A program made the position numbers and the translations under genes. Below, in pieces: positions 25,201 through 33,756 of a stretch of 64,000 nt of DNA; the stretch's first letter is position 1, and each line of letters begins with the position of its first letter. The stretch lies in the NCBI GenBank assembly GCA_036925085.1, contig JAUPFP010000020.1:2120001-2184000 (forward strand), written 5' to 3'. The notes under the pieces are model-generated. The model had not been told where the DNA came from. It worked only from the letters and a program-made list of their open reading frames with translations, and made no database searches. The stretch comes from Brachycybe producta (taxonomy: Eukaryota > Arthropoda > Diplopoda > Playtdesmida > Andrognathidae).

Positions 25201-28200
25201 CTGTTGGGTTGTTTAAGCCTATAACTTTTTGTAATTTTCAAGTAATGCAGTATAGTTAGAATTGTTTATTTTAATGTGTTGTTAACAATTAGCTTAATTA
25301 CAAAAATGTAGGTGGTTATAGTTTTTTAAAATACGTTTCTAAGCACAAATTACGTGCACCACTTGACAGTGTATAAAAGTAAATGTTTGATGCACCGGCG
25401 CCAGGAAGGACTGGCGCAGGTGGCATTTGCCGCCTTGCCACCTGGACCAGTACGTCCCTGTGTTTGATCATTTCGGTTTATTGTTAATTAACGACGCTTT
25501 TTTTTTAAATAAAAAGGCATCATTCGAATCCAGTTGGAACCGAATGGAAATGGAAAACGGACAAAGCTGAAGATATTCTTCGTGATGTGCTCAGTGGACA
25601 CTATTCTATGATTAAGCAGTTTAGAGGTTTGAATGAACTTTCATAATGTTAAGAACCTTTCCATTTGAAGCGGCCTAATGCGGCGTGGGAAAACTCGGTC
25701 ATGAAGTAGCATTTAAAATTATTAGTACAATTACATCAAAATATATAAAATAGCAATTTCCACACGTGCACATATAAAATTCAGTTCAAATGCGACCCGC
25801 ATGATAATCCAGTGTGGCCGAATAGCAACCTTATAAATCCGAAATTATAACCATTTCCCATTCAAGTCGTCTTTTAAATGTACATTCTGTCGTTTAATGA
25901 CTAGGTAGAAATGACCACAAATGCAATTTTGTGCGTACGAGAAAAATTCTCTTTAAGAGGCTACATCACAAAATTACTTTCAAAAAATCTCCGCAAAGAG
26001 CGTTAGCAACGTTTTTATATTGAGCCCATAGTCCCGATGTTAAAGATAAATGTTAATTTTTAAATACACAGTCGCGGAAATATGTTTATTTTTCATATTT
26101 GAAGTTGTCCAATATTAAGTTTTCAAAGTGCGATGTGCATCTTAACTATATGCTGATTGAGTGATATAATGACAAAAAATTCATGTGTGGTTATATTTTT
26201 AAAAACTATTTTAAAATCGCGAATTTCTAACCCTTATGTTTGAACTCCATTGAGTACGCTCTCGTAAGAAAAAAGCGTTGTATAAAATATTAACCAAATA
26301 CAACTTTTTTTAAAATTGTACTGGATCTAATGATTTTTAATAGAGGTGGGACAAATCCTAAATTTTCTCGAATCCGAATCCTAAAAGCTTCTCGAGTCCT
26401 GCATAAGAATTCTATATTAATACAAGGAGCATAAGTGGTGCCGAGTATCATTTGTATCAAGATCGTTAATTTCATTTATAGATGAACCTGATTCTAAGTT
26501 CTCCTTATACAGTATATTTCCACAATTTTCATACTCAGAAAAGTTCGGAGACCTATTTTTTTAAAAAAAAATTGCAAAAATTATAATTTATGCACTTTAT
26601 GCCAATTTTGGCAAAATATATGCAAGCTTTGAAAAAAATGACACTATGCAAAAATATGCAGTATAAAATTCATATATTTAGCTTTAGCATGATATGAATC
26701 ATGTTCCTATCTCATCTACCATGAATTCTGAACCAGAATACTAAACATGCATTTGCATGAACCTCCTTGCCCTGATCATCACACAATGTTAGAAGGGTAT
26801 GTATTGCCATAAAACATCGACTGCCTAGCATTCGCTTATTATTCCAGCAAAAAAGTGCACCAGTTTGCTCCAGTAACCTAATGAAGGAATGGTTACGAAA
26901 CCAAAATAGCACCTCTCAAATTGTCAACGTGTTCCCCAACTTAAATCCTATAGAGAACATTTGGGACATCATCATACAGGATGATTAAGCAGATTGGCCA
27001 TGATTATAATACATTAGCAGAGCTCATAAGTGCCATTTTTAGCAGCTTAGTTGCTTCAGGGTAGAATTTCTGTAAATATTTTTAAATATATTTGTGAAGG
27101 TATGTAGAAAAGAAAGTTTTAAGTTATAAGTTATAACACATCAGGACAGTCGTATAAATTTTTATTAATTTCAATGTTACTGTTGTGTTGAGCATGTTAT
27201 TTTGTCACAATAATTAATAAAAGTTAAAAGTTCATTAGTGCAGCTATCTATAATTATAAAATATGTGTTTTGGTCAACAATCCACATTTATTTCTTGAAA
27301 GTTAAATTAATTTACAGTTCTGGTTGTGTTCTACTTACGAGCTCGTAGATTGTTAGTACGCTAGATTTTATATTTGCTTGTTAAGTCAATAATTATTTGT
27401 GATGAACTTTTTGCGATTTAACAGGAGTTCCAGGTGTAAAACCAGAAAGAATGGCTGAAGGTTTTGAAGTTCAGCACTGTGCTTTATCTCTTGTCGGCGA
27501 ACCAATTATGTATCCAGAAATCAACAAGTTCATTGGTTTATTACACCAAAGAAAGATCTCATCGTTTTTGGTCACAAATGCTCAATTTCCAAAAGAAATT
27601 AAGTGAGTTTCGTAGTTTTGCCTTTTTTTGTTTTGTTTACTGGTTGGGACTAGAAATCCGGTTAATCTGCGTTCGAGAAAGAACTTTAAGAAGAAATCGA
27701 AAGTGATTGATGGACTTGACGATTAATTGAATTGCTGAAGATTATTTCCCAACTTACGGCCAATTATTTCATACAAAATTTTCTTATTTAAAAATAGGCA
27801 ACTTTTTGTGGCAATTTTGAATTGGTGATTTTCATTTTCTTTCAAGTTGGGCCAAAAATTGTGAATAATCGAACTTTATGATCTGTTTCTGTTAAGTTAG
27901 ATTTGATGGTGAACGTAACATATTTTATTTAAGGTTTCAATATGGCATTTTGCCTCCTATTTTGAGATAATGTAAACATGGCATCAAGATACGTTGAATA
28001 AAATTATTTCTTTGAAATCGGGTTTTTCTTACTTTTCACCATGTTTTTAATTGTGAGTTCGATTATGTGAACTTTTGATTACCGGAACTAGTCATGTCCG
28101 AGTCAGTCCGACATATATTATATGCTTTGTCAAACCTTTACACCCGTATGAATGCACTAAAAATATGTATTTTTCATTCATCTACATTCTTAGGCCGGAT

Positions 28201-30719
28201 CCACATCAAGCAGACAAAACACAAACAAAACAGAAACTCAAGTGTTTTGAGACAAATTGGCGACAATTCTAAAACATTTCTGCTAATTTTATGTTTTGTC
28301 GGCATTTTCACAAACAATTCCATGTCCTGGCTCAAGTTGGTAAACATGAAAAGGTTTTTGTTTGGTCTCGACACTATGCAACATTCTTTCAACGATGTCT
28401 GGGCAGTGTCTGGACTGTTTGTATTAAAACAACAGAATACTGAAATAAAACACTTGAAAGCAACACTAAAGACTTTTTTGTGATCGTCGATGTGGACAAG
28501 TATTGAAACAAAAAACAAAACACAATTTGTTTGTGTTGTGTCGCTGATTTCTTGTGGGTTTGTCTTGAGCACTGCTGGTAGTTGTTTTGATTTTGTTTTT
28601 TCTGACATTTTTGTTAAAATTTTGTCTCGAACTCTTGTTGCGTTTTAGTCAGCTGGATGTGGATTCGACATTAGGAAGTAAATTTCATTTTCAAATAACG
28701 CTAGGTACAAATTACGAAAAAAATATTAGTGTTCTCATGAAAAACTAACTTTTCTAAAATGGCCACCCCTATTCTTACGAACAGCCCTGCACACTGTACT
28801 AAATGTTGGTTTCTGATGCAACCCCAATGATATTTTTTTGATATTGCATAACAAATTAACGTTCATTGTTATGCTAGTGTAGGTGTGTTACCAAAATGTT
28901 TGGCAACATGAGAGTGAAGTAAGTTTTTTGAGTAACGTTAATGGACAAATTTACCCAGAATGACTATAGTTTCATTACTTTTTTTCTTTCCTAATTATGT
29001 TTATGCTTCACATGGTGCCTTTTGCATTTGATATGCCGCCATCGCCAGTCCAATTTGCATGATGTTTCATTCAGAGTTTGTGTTTCACCTTTCAGAGAAT
29101 TGTCTCCTGTGACACAGATGTACGTAAGCGTCGATGCTAGCACCAAAGAAAGCCTCAAGAAGATCGACCGCCCACTGTTTCGTGACTTTTGGACACGTTT
29201 TCTTGACAGCCTTTGTGCTTTGAGCGAGAAACGGCAAAGGACCGTGTTCCGCCTCACACTTGTGAAAGCGTGGAACATCGAAGAGATCGAGAACTATGCA
29301 GAACTCGTGTCGATTGGAAAACCAGATTTCATAGAAGTGAAGGTATGATTCATGGACAAGTGGCGACAGTATGATGATGTGTTATCGATAACTTGAATTG
29401 TTTCACTCATTTGCAAGGGCGTTACATACTGTGGAACGTCCAAGGCAAGCAAACTGACAATGGAGAATATTCCTTGGCACAATGAAGTGCTGGAGTTTGT
29501 TTGCAAATTAACTGACAAGTTACAGAATTATGAGATTGCATCAGAACACGAACACTCGAACTGTATTCTTATTGCACATCAAAAGGTAATTTTTGTATGC
29601 CAATCTTTTTTTCTGACTACTAGCATAAATATAAATATGTATATATGTATATCAGACAATGTTATGAGAGTGTGTACTGCCATAAAACATCGATTCCATA
29701 GCATTAGCTTAGTATTCCAGCAAGAAAATGCCTCAGTTTCCTCCAATAACCTAACGAAGGAATGGTTATGGAACCAGAATATCACCACTCCCAAATGGCC
29801 GGCATTTCTCCTGGACTTAAATCCTATAGAAAACTTTTGGGACATCATTGTACATGATAATTAAGCAGATTGCCATCATGATACTACAATATCTCCTTTG
29901 GGGTAGAATTTCGGTAATTTGTAAATATTGTTTAAAGTATGTAGAAATGTATGTTTTAAGTTTTAAAACATCTGGACTGTTGTATACCATATTAATTTTA
30001 ATGTTACTGTTGTGTTCAGCATTTAATTTTGTCACAATAATTAAAAGTGAAAAGTTCATTAGTGTGTCTATAATTATGAAACGGTCATCCAGTTTTTAAT
30101 TTTTTTAATTTTTACCTTTTTAAGAAAAAAATTTTTGCCTAGCAGAAAGTTTAGAATATAAGATGATCTCTTTATGTTGGAAATATCAGGTGAATCCATC
30201 AACTATAACTCGAGTTATAACCAATTTCTGGGGTGCGTCTATATATATGAAACGCACTGTATGTCTTTGTTTTTTCTATGTCATATATATCACACCCGTC
30301 GAAGACGGGCTTTCTTTCTAGTTAGTTTATAAAGCAAATGTAAACTGATGCAATTATCTTGTTTTCATAAATTTCATGAAAAATTTCAACAAAATAAATT
30401 TCATGAAATTCCTATCACTAGTTGTGACCTGTGTGCTGTAAAGCAGTATGATTGATTATATTTCATTTGAGTTTAAATGGAAATAATGTTTCTATTTCAG
30501 TTTAAAATTGATGGCGTTTGGTGGACATGGATTGACTATGCCAAATTTCATCAACTTGTTCAGGAGTTTGACGAATCGAAAGGAGAAAAGTGTTTCAGTT
30601 CTTTGGACTATGCTGCAAAAACTCCTTTATGGGCTTGTTTCGGAGCTGTGGAACAAGGTTTTGATCCAGATGAACAGAGGTGGTTTCGTAAGAACCGCAA
30701 GGACATATCTGGTTGCTAA
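16241..30719 (+). CDS. TYW1: TYW1, tRNA wybutosine-synthesis enzyme (whole gene, 10 exons)
   Basis: TYW1 is a radical-SAM flavoprotein. It condenses N1-methylguanosine-37 of tRNA-Phe with a two-carbon unit from pyruvate to form 4-demethylwyosine, the tricyclic step of wybutosine synthesis; the animal enzyme has an N-terminal membrane segment. Coding exons: 16241-16253, 16408-17028, 20879-21216, 21281-21409, 24690-24808, 25517-25626, 27425-27602, 29096-29342, 29418-29585, 30501-30719. All junctions are GT-AG and in phase, giving 2,142 nt (713 residues plus stop), near the 732 residues of human TYW1. Domain order: hydrophobic segment (about 6-30), flavodoxin (about 65-210), acidic linker, radical-SAM core with C398-C402-C405, and conserved ISGC C-terminus. 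A 75-nt stretch in exon 3 may instead be an intron, which would give 688 residues. Introns are swollen with transposons. Confidence 0.93.
16408..17028 (+). CDS. TYW1: TYW1 exon 2: membrane segment and flavodoxin domain
   Basis: Encodes the hydrophobic stretch [18 protein letters not shown], then the FMN-binding flavodoxin fold. The phosphate loop GTETGTAKK starts at residue 71. [14 protein letters not shown] follows, and [12 protein letters not shown] begins near residue 166. FMN in this domain supplies electrons to the radical-SAM cluster in the same protein. The exon ends at GGA G|GTATA. Confidence 0.93.
18686..18910 (-). pseudogene. Cysteine-rich protein fragment, left arm of the fold-back element
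   Basis: Reads [15 protein letters not shown] and then an acidic stretch ending in ...[22 protein letters not shown], the mirror copy of the frame at 18945-19163. Spaced cysteines of the form C-x-C-R-K...C-x3-C-x2-C-x4-C resemble a CXC/tesmin-type metal-binding tail found in many transposon-encoded proteins; this is a family resemblance only. I infer a captured or transposon-derived 3' gene end, not an active gene. Confidence 0.5.
18945..19446 (+). pseudogene. Cysteine-rich protein 3' end, right arm, two exon-like blocks
   Basis: From about 18945 the frame reads [20 protein letters not shown] and continues into an acidic helix ending ELYQ at a CAG|GTATAC donor (after 19163). A TTTCAG acceptor at 19310 opens a second block, [13 protein letters not shown], which is followed by TGA and an AATAAA at about 19461. 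The left arm holds the same two blocks inverted. This is the 3' end of a spliced gene duplicated head-to-head inside a transposon. Product unknown. Confidence 0.5.
20413..20706 (-). mobile_element. Truncated hAT MITE of the CAGGGTGGC family
   Basis: Starts CAGGGTGGCAGTGATTTAAATC, which is the right end of the 34589-35454 element in inverse orientation. It matches that family through TTGTATAATTTTAATG-type sequence to about 20706, then stops without a second terminus. It lies in TYW1 intron 2, only 99 bases beyond the end of the larger relative. Confidence 0.7.
20879..21216 (+). CDS. TYW1: TYW1 exon 3: linker with acidic region
   Basis: Begins at GAAG|GTCTCC and continues the [12 protein letters not shown] junction expected after the flavodoxin domain. 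It then gives an acidic, serine-rich linker ([11 protein letters not shown]) and VDVEDLG, a short block also present in vertebrate TYW1. Bases 20998-21072 (GTGCTG...TTTCTGCAG, exactly 75 nt) have intron-like ends and stay in frame if retained, so they may be an intron. The downstream donor is CAG|GTAACA. Confidence 0.85.
21281..21409 (+). CDS. TYW1: TYW1 exon 4
   Basis: Encodes [19 protein letters not shown] then [12 protein letters not shown], the invariant lead-in to the TYW1 radical-SAM domain. Preceded by a 64-nt intron (CACCACAG acceptor) and followed by GTGAGA. Confidence 0.95.
21484..21802 (+). mobile_element. Short non-autonomous Helitron in TYW1 intron 4
   Basis: Starts TCTATATTAAGCCAGGTCTG after an A and ends with the hairpin CCGTCATTTATGACGG, then GTTACCCCCGCTAG before T. 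It is 319 bp, non-coding and purine-rich in the middle. The segment at 47090-47374 is a second copy of its 3' portion. Confidence 0.8.
22570..23720 (+). repeat. Dispersed repeat interrupted by a mariner relic
   Basis: Sequence either side of 22767-23368 matches, inverted, the uninterrupted copy at 5590-6230, which helps date the mariner insertion as later. No coding content was recognised in the host repeat. Confidence 0.5.
22767..23368 (+). mobile_element. Deleted mariner-family transposon
   Basis: Begins ACAGGGTCCGGCAAGGAGG just after a TA. It holds the 3' part of a mariner-type transposase (23004-23246 open, degenerate beyond). [11 protein letters not shown] carries the second catalytic Asp, and [16 protein letters not shown] carries the third motif. 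The sequence GGTGGTGTCCGTTTTTGTCC near 22930 is an inverted copy of the 3' end at 23280-23365, so the element has been internally rearranged. The first catalytic region is missing and it cannot be active. Confidence 0.8.
23908..24112. mobile_element. 205-bp MITE with TAGGCTTGCC termini
   Basis: The left end TAGGCTTGCCCCCGTCCTCC and right end GGAGAACGGTTGGCAAGCCTA are inverted copies, with GTGGAGGACAG words mirrored inside. Flanks CCTATTAC/CCTATGAG could be a decayed 8-bp duplication, which with the TAGGC end suggests hAT. It lies in TYW1 intron 4. Confidence 0.65.
24690..24808 (+). CDS. TYW1: TYW1 exon 5: radical-SAM 4Fe-4S motif
   Basis: Encodes [20 protein letters not shown] and then [20 protein letters not shown]398, C402 and C405 form the CxxxCxxC triad that binds the S-adenosylmethionine-cleaving iron-sulphur cluster. 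The upstream conserved cysteines 376 and 389 match the TYW1 family pattern. Acceptor TTTCGCAG, donor AG|GTGAGA. The exon is hidden by longer unrelated frames on both strands. Confidence 0.96.
25517..25626 (+). CDS. TYW1: TYW1 exon 6
   Basis: Encodes [20 protein letters not shown] and ends SMIKQFRG, directly continuing the CVFCWR-HH junction conserved in TYW1. It is only 110 nt, with acceptor AAAAAG and donor G|GTTTGA. No long open frame marks it. Confidence 0.95.
25957..26288. mobile_element. TTAA-flanked fold-back MITE, half copy (copy 2)
   Basis: TTAA at 25953-25956 is followed by GAGGCTACATCACA and the left arm plus part of the centre of the family at 13783-14538. The right arm is missing. 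In TYW1 intron 6. Confidence 0.65.
26700..27260 (+). mobile_element. Tc1-like transposon fragment
   Basis: Carries a degenerate Tc1-type transposase 3' block, with the DLNPIENxW motif recognisable as [11 protein letters not shown] near 26940, followed by the arm sequence seen at the right of the Helitron-borne Tc1-like elements. Several in-frame stops. In TYW1 intron 6. Confidence 0.6.
27425..27602 (+). CDS. TYW1: TYW1 exon 7
   Basis: Encodes [20 protein letters not shown], then [20 protein letters not shown], then [18 protein letters not shown] (residues 468-470) is the radical-SAM motif that contacts the SAM methionine amino group. In-phase junctions on both sides (AACAG acceptor, GTGAGT donor). 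Confidence 0.96.
28193..28669. mobile_element. MITE with GGCCGGATCCACATC termini
   Basis: The left end GGCCGGATCCACATCAAGC and right end GCTGGATGTGGATTCGAC are inverted copies, with AAAACACAAACAAAAC words mirrored within. About 477 bp, non-coding, in TYW1 intron 7. Target duplication unclear. Confidence 0.65.
29096..29342 (+). CDS. TYW1: TYW1 exon 8
   Basis: Encodes [39 protein letters not shown] and [17 protein letters not shown], and ends PDFIEVK. All are strongly conserved radical-SAM barrel segments of TYW1. Acceptor CCTTTCAG, donor AAG|GTATGA. Confidence 0.97.
29418..29585 (+). CDS. TYW1: TYW1 exon 9
   Basis: Encodes [20 protein letters not shown] and ends [19 protein letters not shown], matching the EHEHSNC block characteristic of TYW1. 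Preceded by a 75-nt intron, the same length as the questionable stretch in exon 3. Confidence 0.97.
29640..30321 (+). mobile_element. Truncated Helitron carrying Tc1-like cargo, TYW1 intron 9 (copy B)
   Basis: From the left it contains a Tc1-type transposase C-terminal region ([12 protein letters not shown] near 29815) and then the Tc1 arm ending TATGAAACGCACTG before TA at 30260. It finishes with the Helitron 3' end: stem CCCGTC-GAA-GACGGG at 30295-30309 and CTAG at 30318-30321, followed by T. The 5' end is missing. Full relatives lie at 33757-36736 and 51887-63916. Confidence 0.75.
30501..30719 (+). CDS. TYW1: TYW1 exon 10 (last) with stop
   Basis: Encodes [16 protein letters not shown], then [20 protein letters not shown], and ends RKDISGC at TAA 30717-30719. 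The WWTWIDY block and the ISGC terminus are family hallmarks. Acceptor TATTTCAG. The whole exon is duplicated at 36950-37168. Confidence 0.97.
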   Translation, partial: FKIDGVWWTWIDYAKFHQLVQEFDESKGEKCFSSLDYAAKTPLWACFGAVEQGFDPDEQRWFRKNRKDISGC

Positions 30720-31546
30720 ACTGTATTTATTCAGGTAATTAATTGTTGTTGGAAGTGCTTTTTCACCCTTTCTTCGCCTTCACTTTCTTTTACTTGAATT
30801 GATTTCATTTTATAATACCAAACATTCGGTAGGATATTTTATTTTTTAAATAGAAATATGTCTATTGTACATTTTTAATCAAGTATCTTCAAATTGTCTT
30901 TTTATCATTCTTGTGTTTTTTTACTACAACTCTAAAAGTTTTTGGTTTTATTTACATAAATTGTTAGTAAATATTAATCAGGGTGTGGAGAAGTATGCTC
31001 GTATTGTCACTGATTTACTTGCTCCTGCGCCTTGAGCCATACATCTTTTCTTGTTTGCTCTTAAGATACAGGGCACAATATGGACAATGGAATTAAAGTT
31101 TATGTTTGATCCACTCAAATAAGTTGAGGTGTGTAAGTTACTCCCGTTAGGCTCTGTTTATACTCCATTGCTAAGGCGGCAAAGAAGCATGCATAGCTTC
31201 AAAATTGACATCAGTGCTTCAGGTTTTTGCCTTCGATAGAGCATGAAGCTAGGTTTGAAATTGCTCAACTTTTCAAGCTCAGCAAATTATTTCACCCGTA
31301 TGTGGCATTTACAACGTTTATGAAATGTTTGCCTCAATTTAATGTAGCAAAAATCATAGAACATTCTAAGTTTAGTAGAGTATATACCTTTGTGAAAATG
31401 AAGCCTGTGACAGAAATTCTGCTTTTTGGATCTTCAATTGTATCAAAATTTGTGTTAACCTATACAGAATGAAAAATGATGTATTTTTCTGTTAAACTTC
31501 AAATTATCTGTCATGAATTAGAATCATCAACAGTCATTAATGGTTA

Positions 31547-32205
31547 AAATTACTTCAAAAAATCTTTGCGAAGAACACTGCATCGTTTTTCTATTCATTC
31601 TATGTTAAACAAAAAATGTTAATTTTTAAAATACACAGTCGTGGCAATTTGTTTGTTTTTCATTTTAATGTTGTCTAATGTCAAGTTTTCAAAGTGCAAT
31701 GTGCACCTGAAATATACAAAAATTGTTAAGTGCGGTTATATTTTTAAAGCTATTTCAAAATCGCGAATTTCTAACTTATGTTAAAATCCATTGAGTATGT
31801 GCTCGTAAGCAAAAAAAAATCCATGAAAATGCTCGTAAAAATACCTAAAAATAATTTTAAACAACGACAATTAAATCACAGTGAAGCCATTACATTGGCG
31901 CATGTGCTGATTTTTTTCTGGTTTTGAAAATTGTTTTTACGAGCATTTTAATGAATGTTTTTTTTGTGTGTATATAACCGCACTTACCATTTTATCACTC
32001 GATCAACATATATTTAAGATGCTTATTGCACTTTAAAAACTGAATATTGGACAACTTTTAATATGAAAAATAAACATATTGCTGCGGCTTTGTATTTTAA
32101 AAATTAACATTTTTTCTTTAACATTGGGTCTGTGGACTCAATAGAAGAACCATGCTAGTGCTTTTTGCGGAGATTTTTTGAAGTAATTTTATGATGTAGC
32201 CTCTT
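31547..32205. mobile_element. TTAA-associated fold-back MITE (copy 3)
   Basis: Inverted arms around about 31875 match the family at 13783-14538. The right end reads GATGTAGCCTC with TTAA three bases beyond. The left end has lost its first bases. About 660 bp. Confidence 0.65.
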
Positions 32206-32389
32206 CTTAATCTACTAAATTTTACAGTAGAATAGCATTTTTTTTTTGAAAACTTACTGCATGAAAGAATATTTTCATGTAATTCCTCATTTCATCGTTG
32301 TTGAACTGAAAATGCTGTGTTATTGAATAATCAACAATAAGCAGTAATTCGGGTTGGATAACAAGTGGAAGAACTTTTTTTTTTTTTAA

Positions 32390-32602
32390 ATTCCTCTGCA
32401 AGCAGCCATAAAGGCCTATGGCAGAGGGACAAGAGTCCAAGTGCAGCGTAGAAAATGCATTGTCAAAACCAGAAAATATAAAACCCCATTGATATAAACC
32501 CAACAACAATTTCAATATTTTTTTAATGCTGCAAATATATGTATTGTCAAAACAAAACAAAATTATGACTCCCATAAAATACATTTTCCCTGCACTAAAA
32601 GA
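32390..32602 (-). mobile_element. 5'-truncated LINE 3' tail
   Basis: Near-identical to 45058-45257 in the same orientation (CTATGGCAGAGGGACAAGAG ... CTCCCATAAAATACATTTTC). That segment is the sequence beyond the LINE reverse-transcriptase end at 45328-46101. Short 5'-truncated copies are typical of LINE retrotransposition. Confidence 0.65.
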
Positions 32603-33756
32603 AAAAAATTAACTATACCTGTACACATTAAAAATTTTTGAAACATAAACTTCCATGGATTCAGAGACCAAGGATAGTCGTCATATGGTGTTCATCATAA
32701 GGGTTTCATCCCACACAAGCCATTGCAAGAAATTTGGCAGTATAATATGTTATGACAGACTTTTTTCGCCCTGATAGAATCTGCTTACTTCTAGATATGA
32801 GGCGTGTTTTCACTCGTACCTCAAGTGATTGGCTAGGTCACTATTTCTATCTGGCCCAGGAGGACTAGGCCAATATAATACCTATTTATATCCTCACTAG
32901 TCTGGTTAAAGACTCAGTCGTGAAAATCATTTATCTCTGTATGTTATCGGACTTCTGCTCAATTAATTACCCTTGAAGATGGCGTTGCAATGCTTGCTGT
33001 TGACTTAAAAATTGCAGGTTTGCACCTTATAGTCGCTTTCAACGATGAAAGCACAGTCTCGAAAATAATTGAAAATAAAATCACCACCACTGGTTTAGGA
33101 ATTAAATAAGGATTTATTCCGTATATAAAATTAGAATAAATAACTGGGTTTTAACACACAACACTTAGAAAAATAAACGTATATAAAAGTCAAACGAAAT
33201 CTAGCCAAAATTGGGCATATATTCGGTAGTTAGCAATTGAACAAAATTAAGAACATTACATCCCTTTTTATATCCTGAGAATCCACCAAAAGTTGGAAGT
33301 CGGATTCTCAGGACACATTTCTTTAATTGGTTTATTAAGGATTTTGGGCCCAAATGGATCAATCAACGGATTGGTCCATTGTCCAAAAATGCTGACTCAG
33401 GCTTTTTCACAAGCAGGCTACAAAATATTTCACGTGAAATATTTGTGAAATATTTCATTTCATTGAAGTATTTCACATCACACGAGTTTGAAATATTTAA
33501 AAAGAATGTGAAATTTATTTAAAAAACTTTGTTTCAAATTACTGAAACTATAAACGAAAAAAAATAATGATTGTAATTGGTTCATAGGAGTTTTTTAAAC
33601 ATGTTTAATTTTACCATTTGTGTGTCAAGTTTTTGGAACCTTGTTTCATTTTCCTCAATCATTTTTTGAAATAAATGGAATTTTTTAACGTTCAAACACT
33701 GTCTAATTATTCTCCAATCATTAGTCACATTATGTGAGAAATAATCATATATACCA

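Larger units (their letters stand above)
30720..33756. other. TYW1 3' flank and repeat remnants
   Basis: Includes TYW1 3' UTR, whose end I cannot place, and a repeat at about 31145-31280 (CTTCAGGTTTTTGCCTTCG...GAAGCTAGGTTTGAAATTG) that recurs at 37550-37790 and 37910-38140. It also includes the elements listed separately at 31547 and 32390, and unrecognised sequence at 32610-33756 that may hold a decayed LTR. No further conserved gene. Confidence 0.4.

Noticed and set aside
28094..28608. Frames of 129-144 codons on both strands
   Set aside because: They fall in a MITE with GGCCGGATCCACATC ends inside TYW1 intron 7 and overlap each other.
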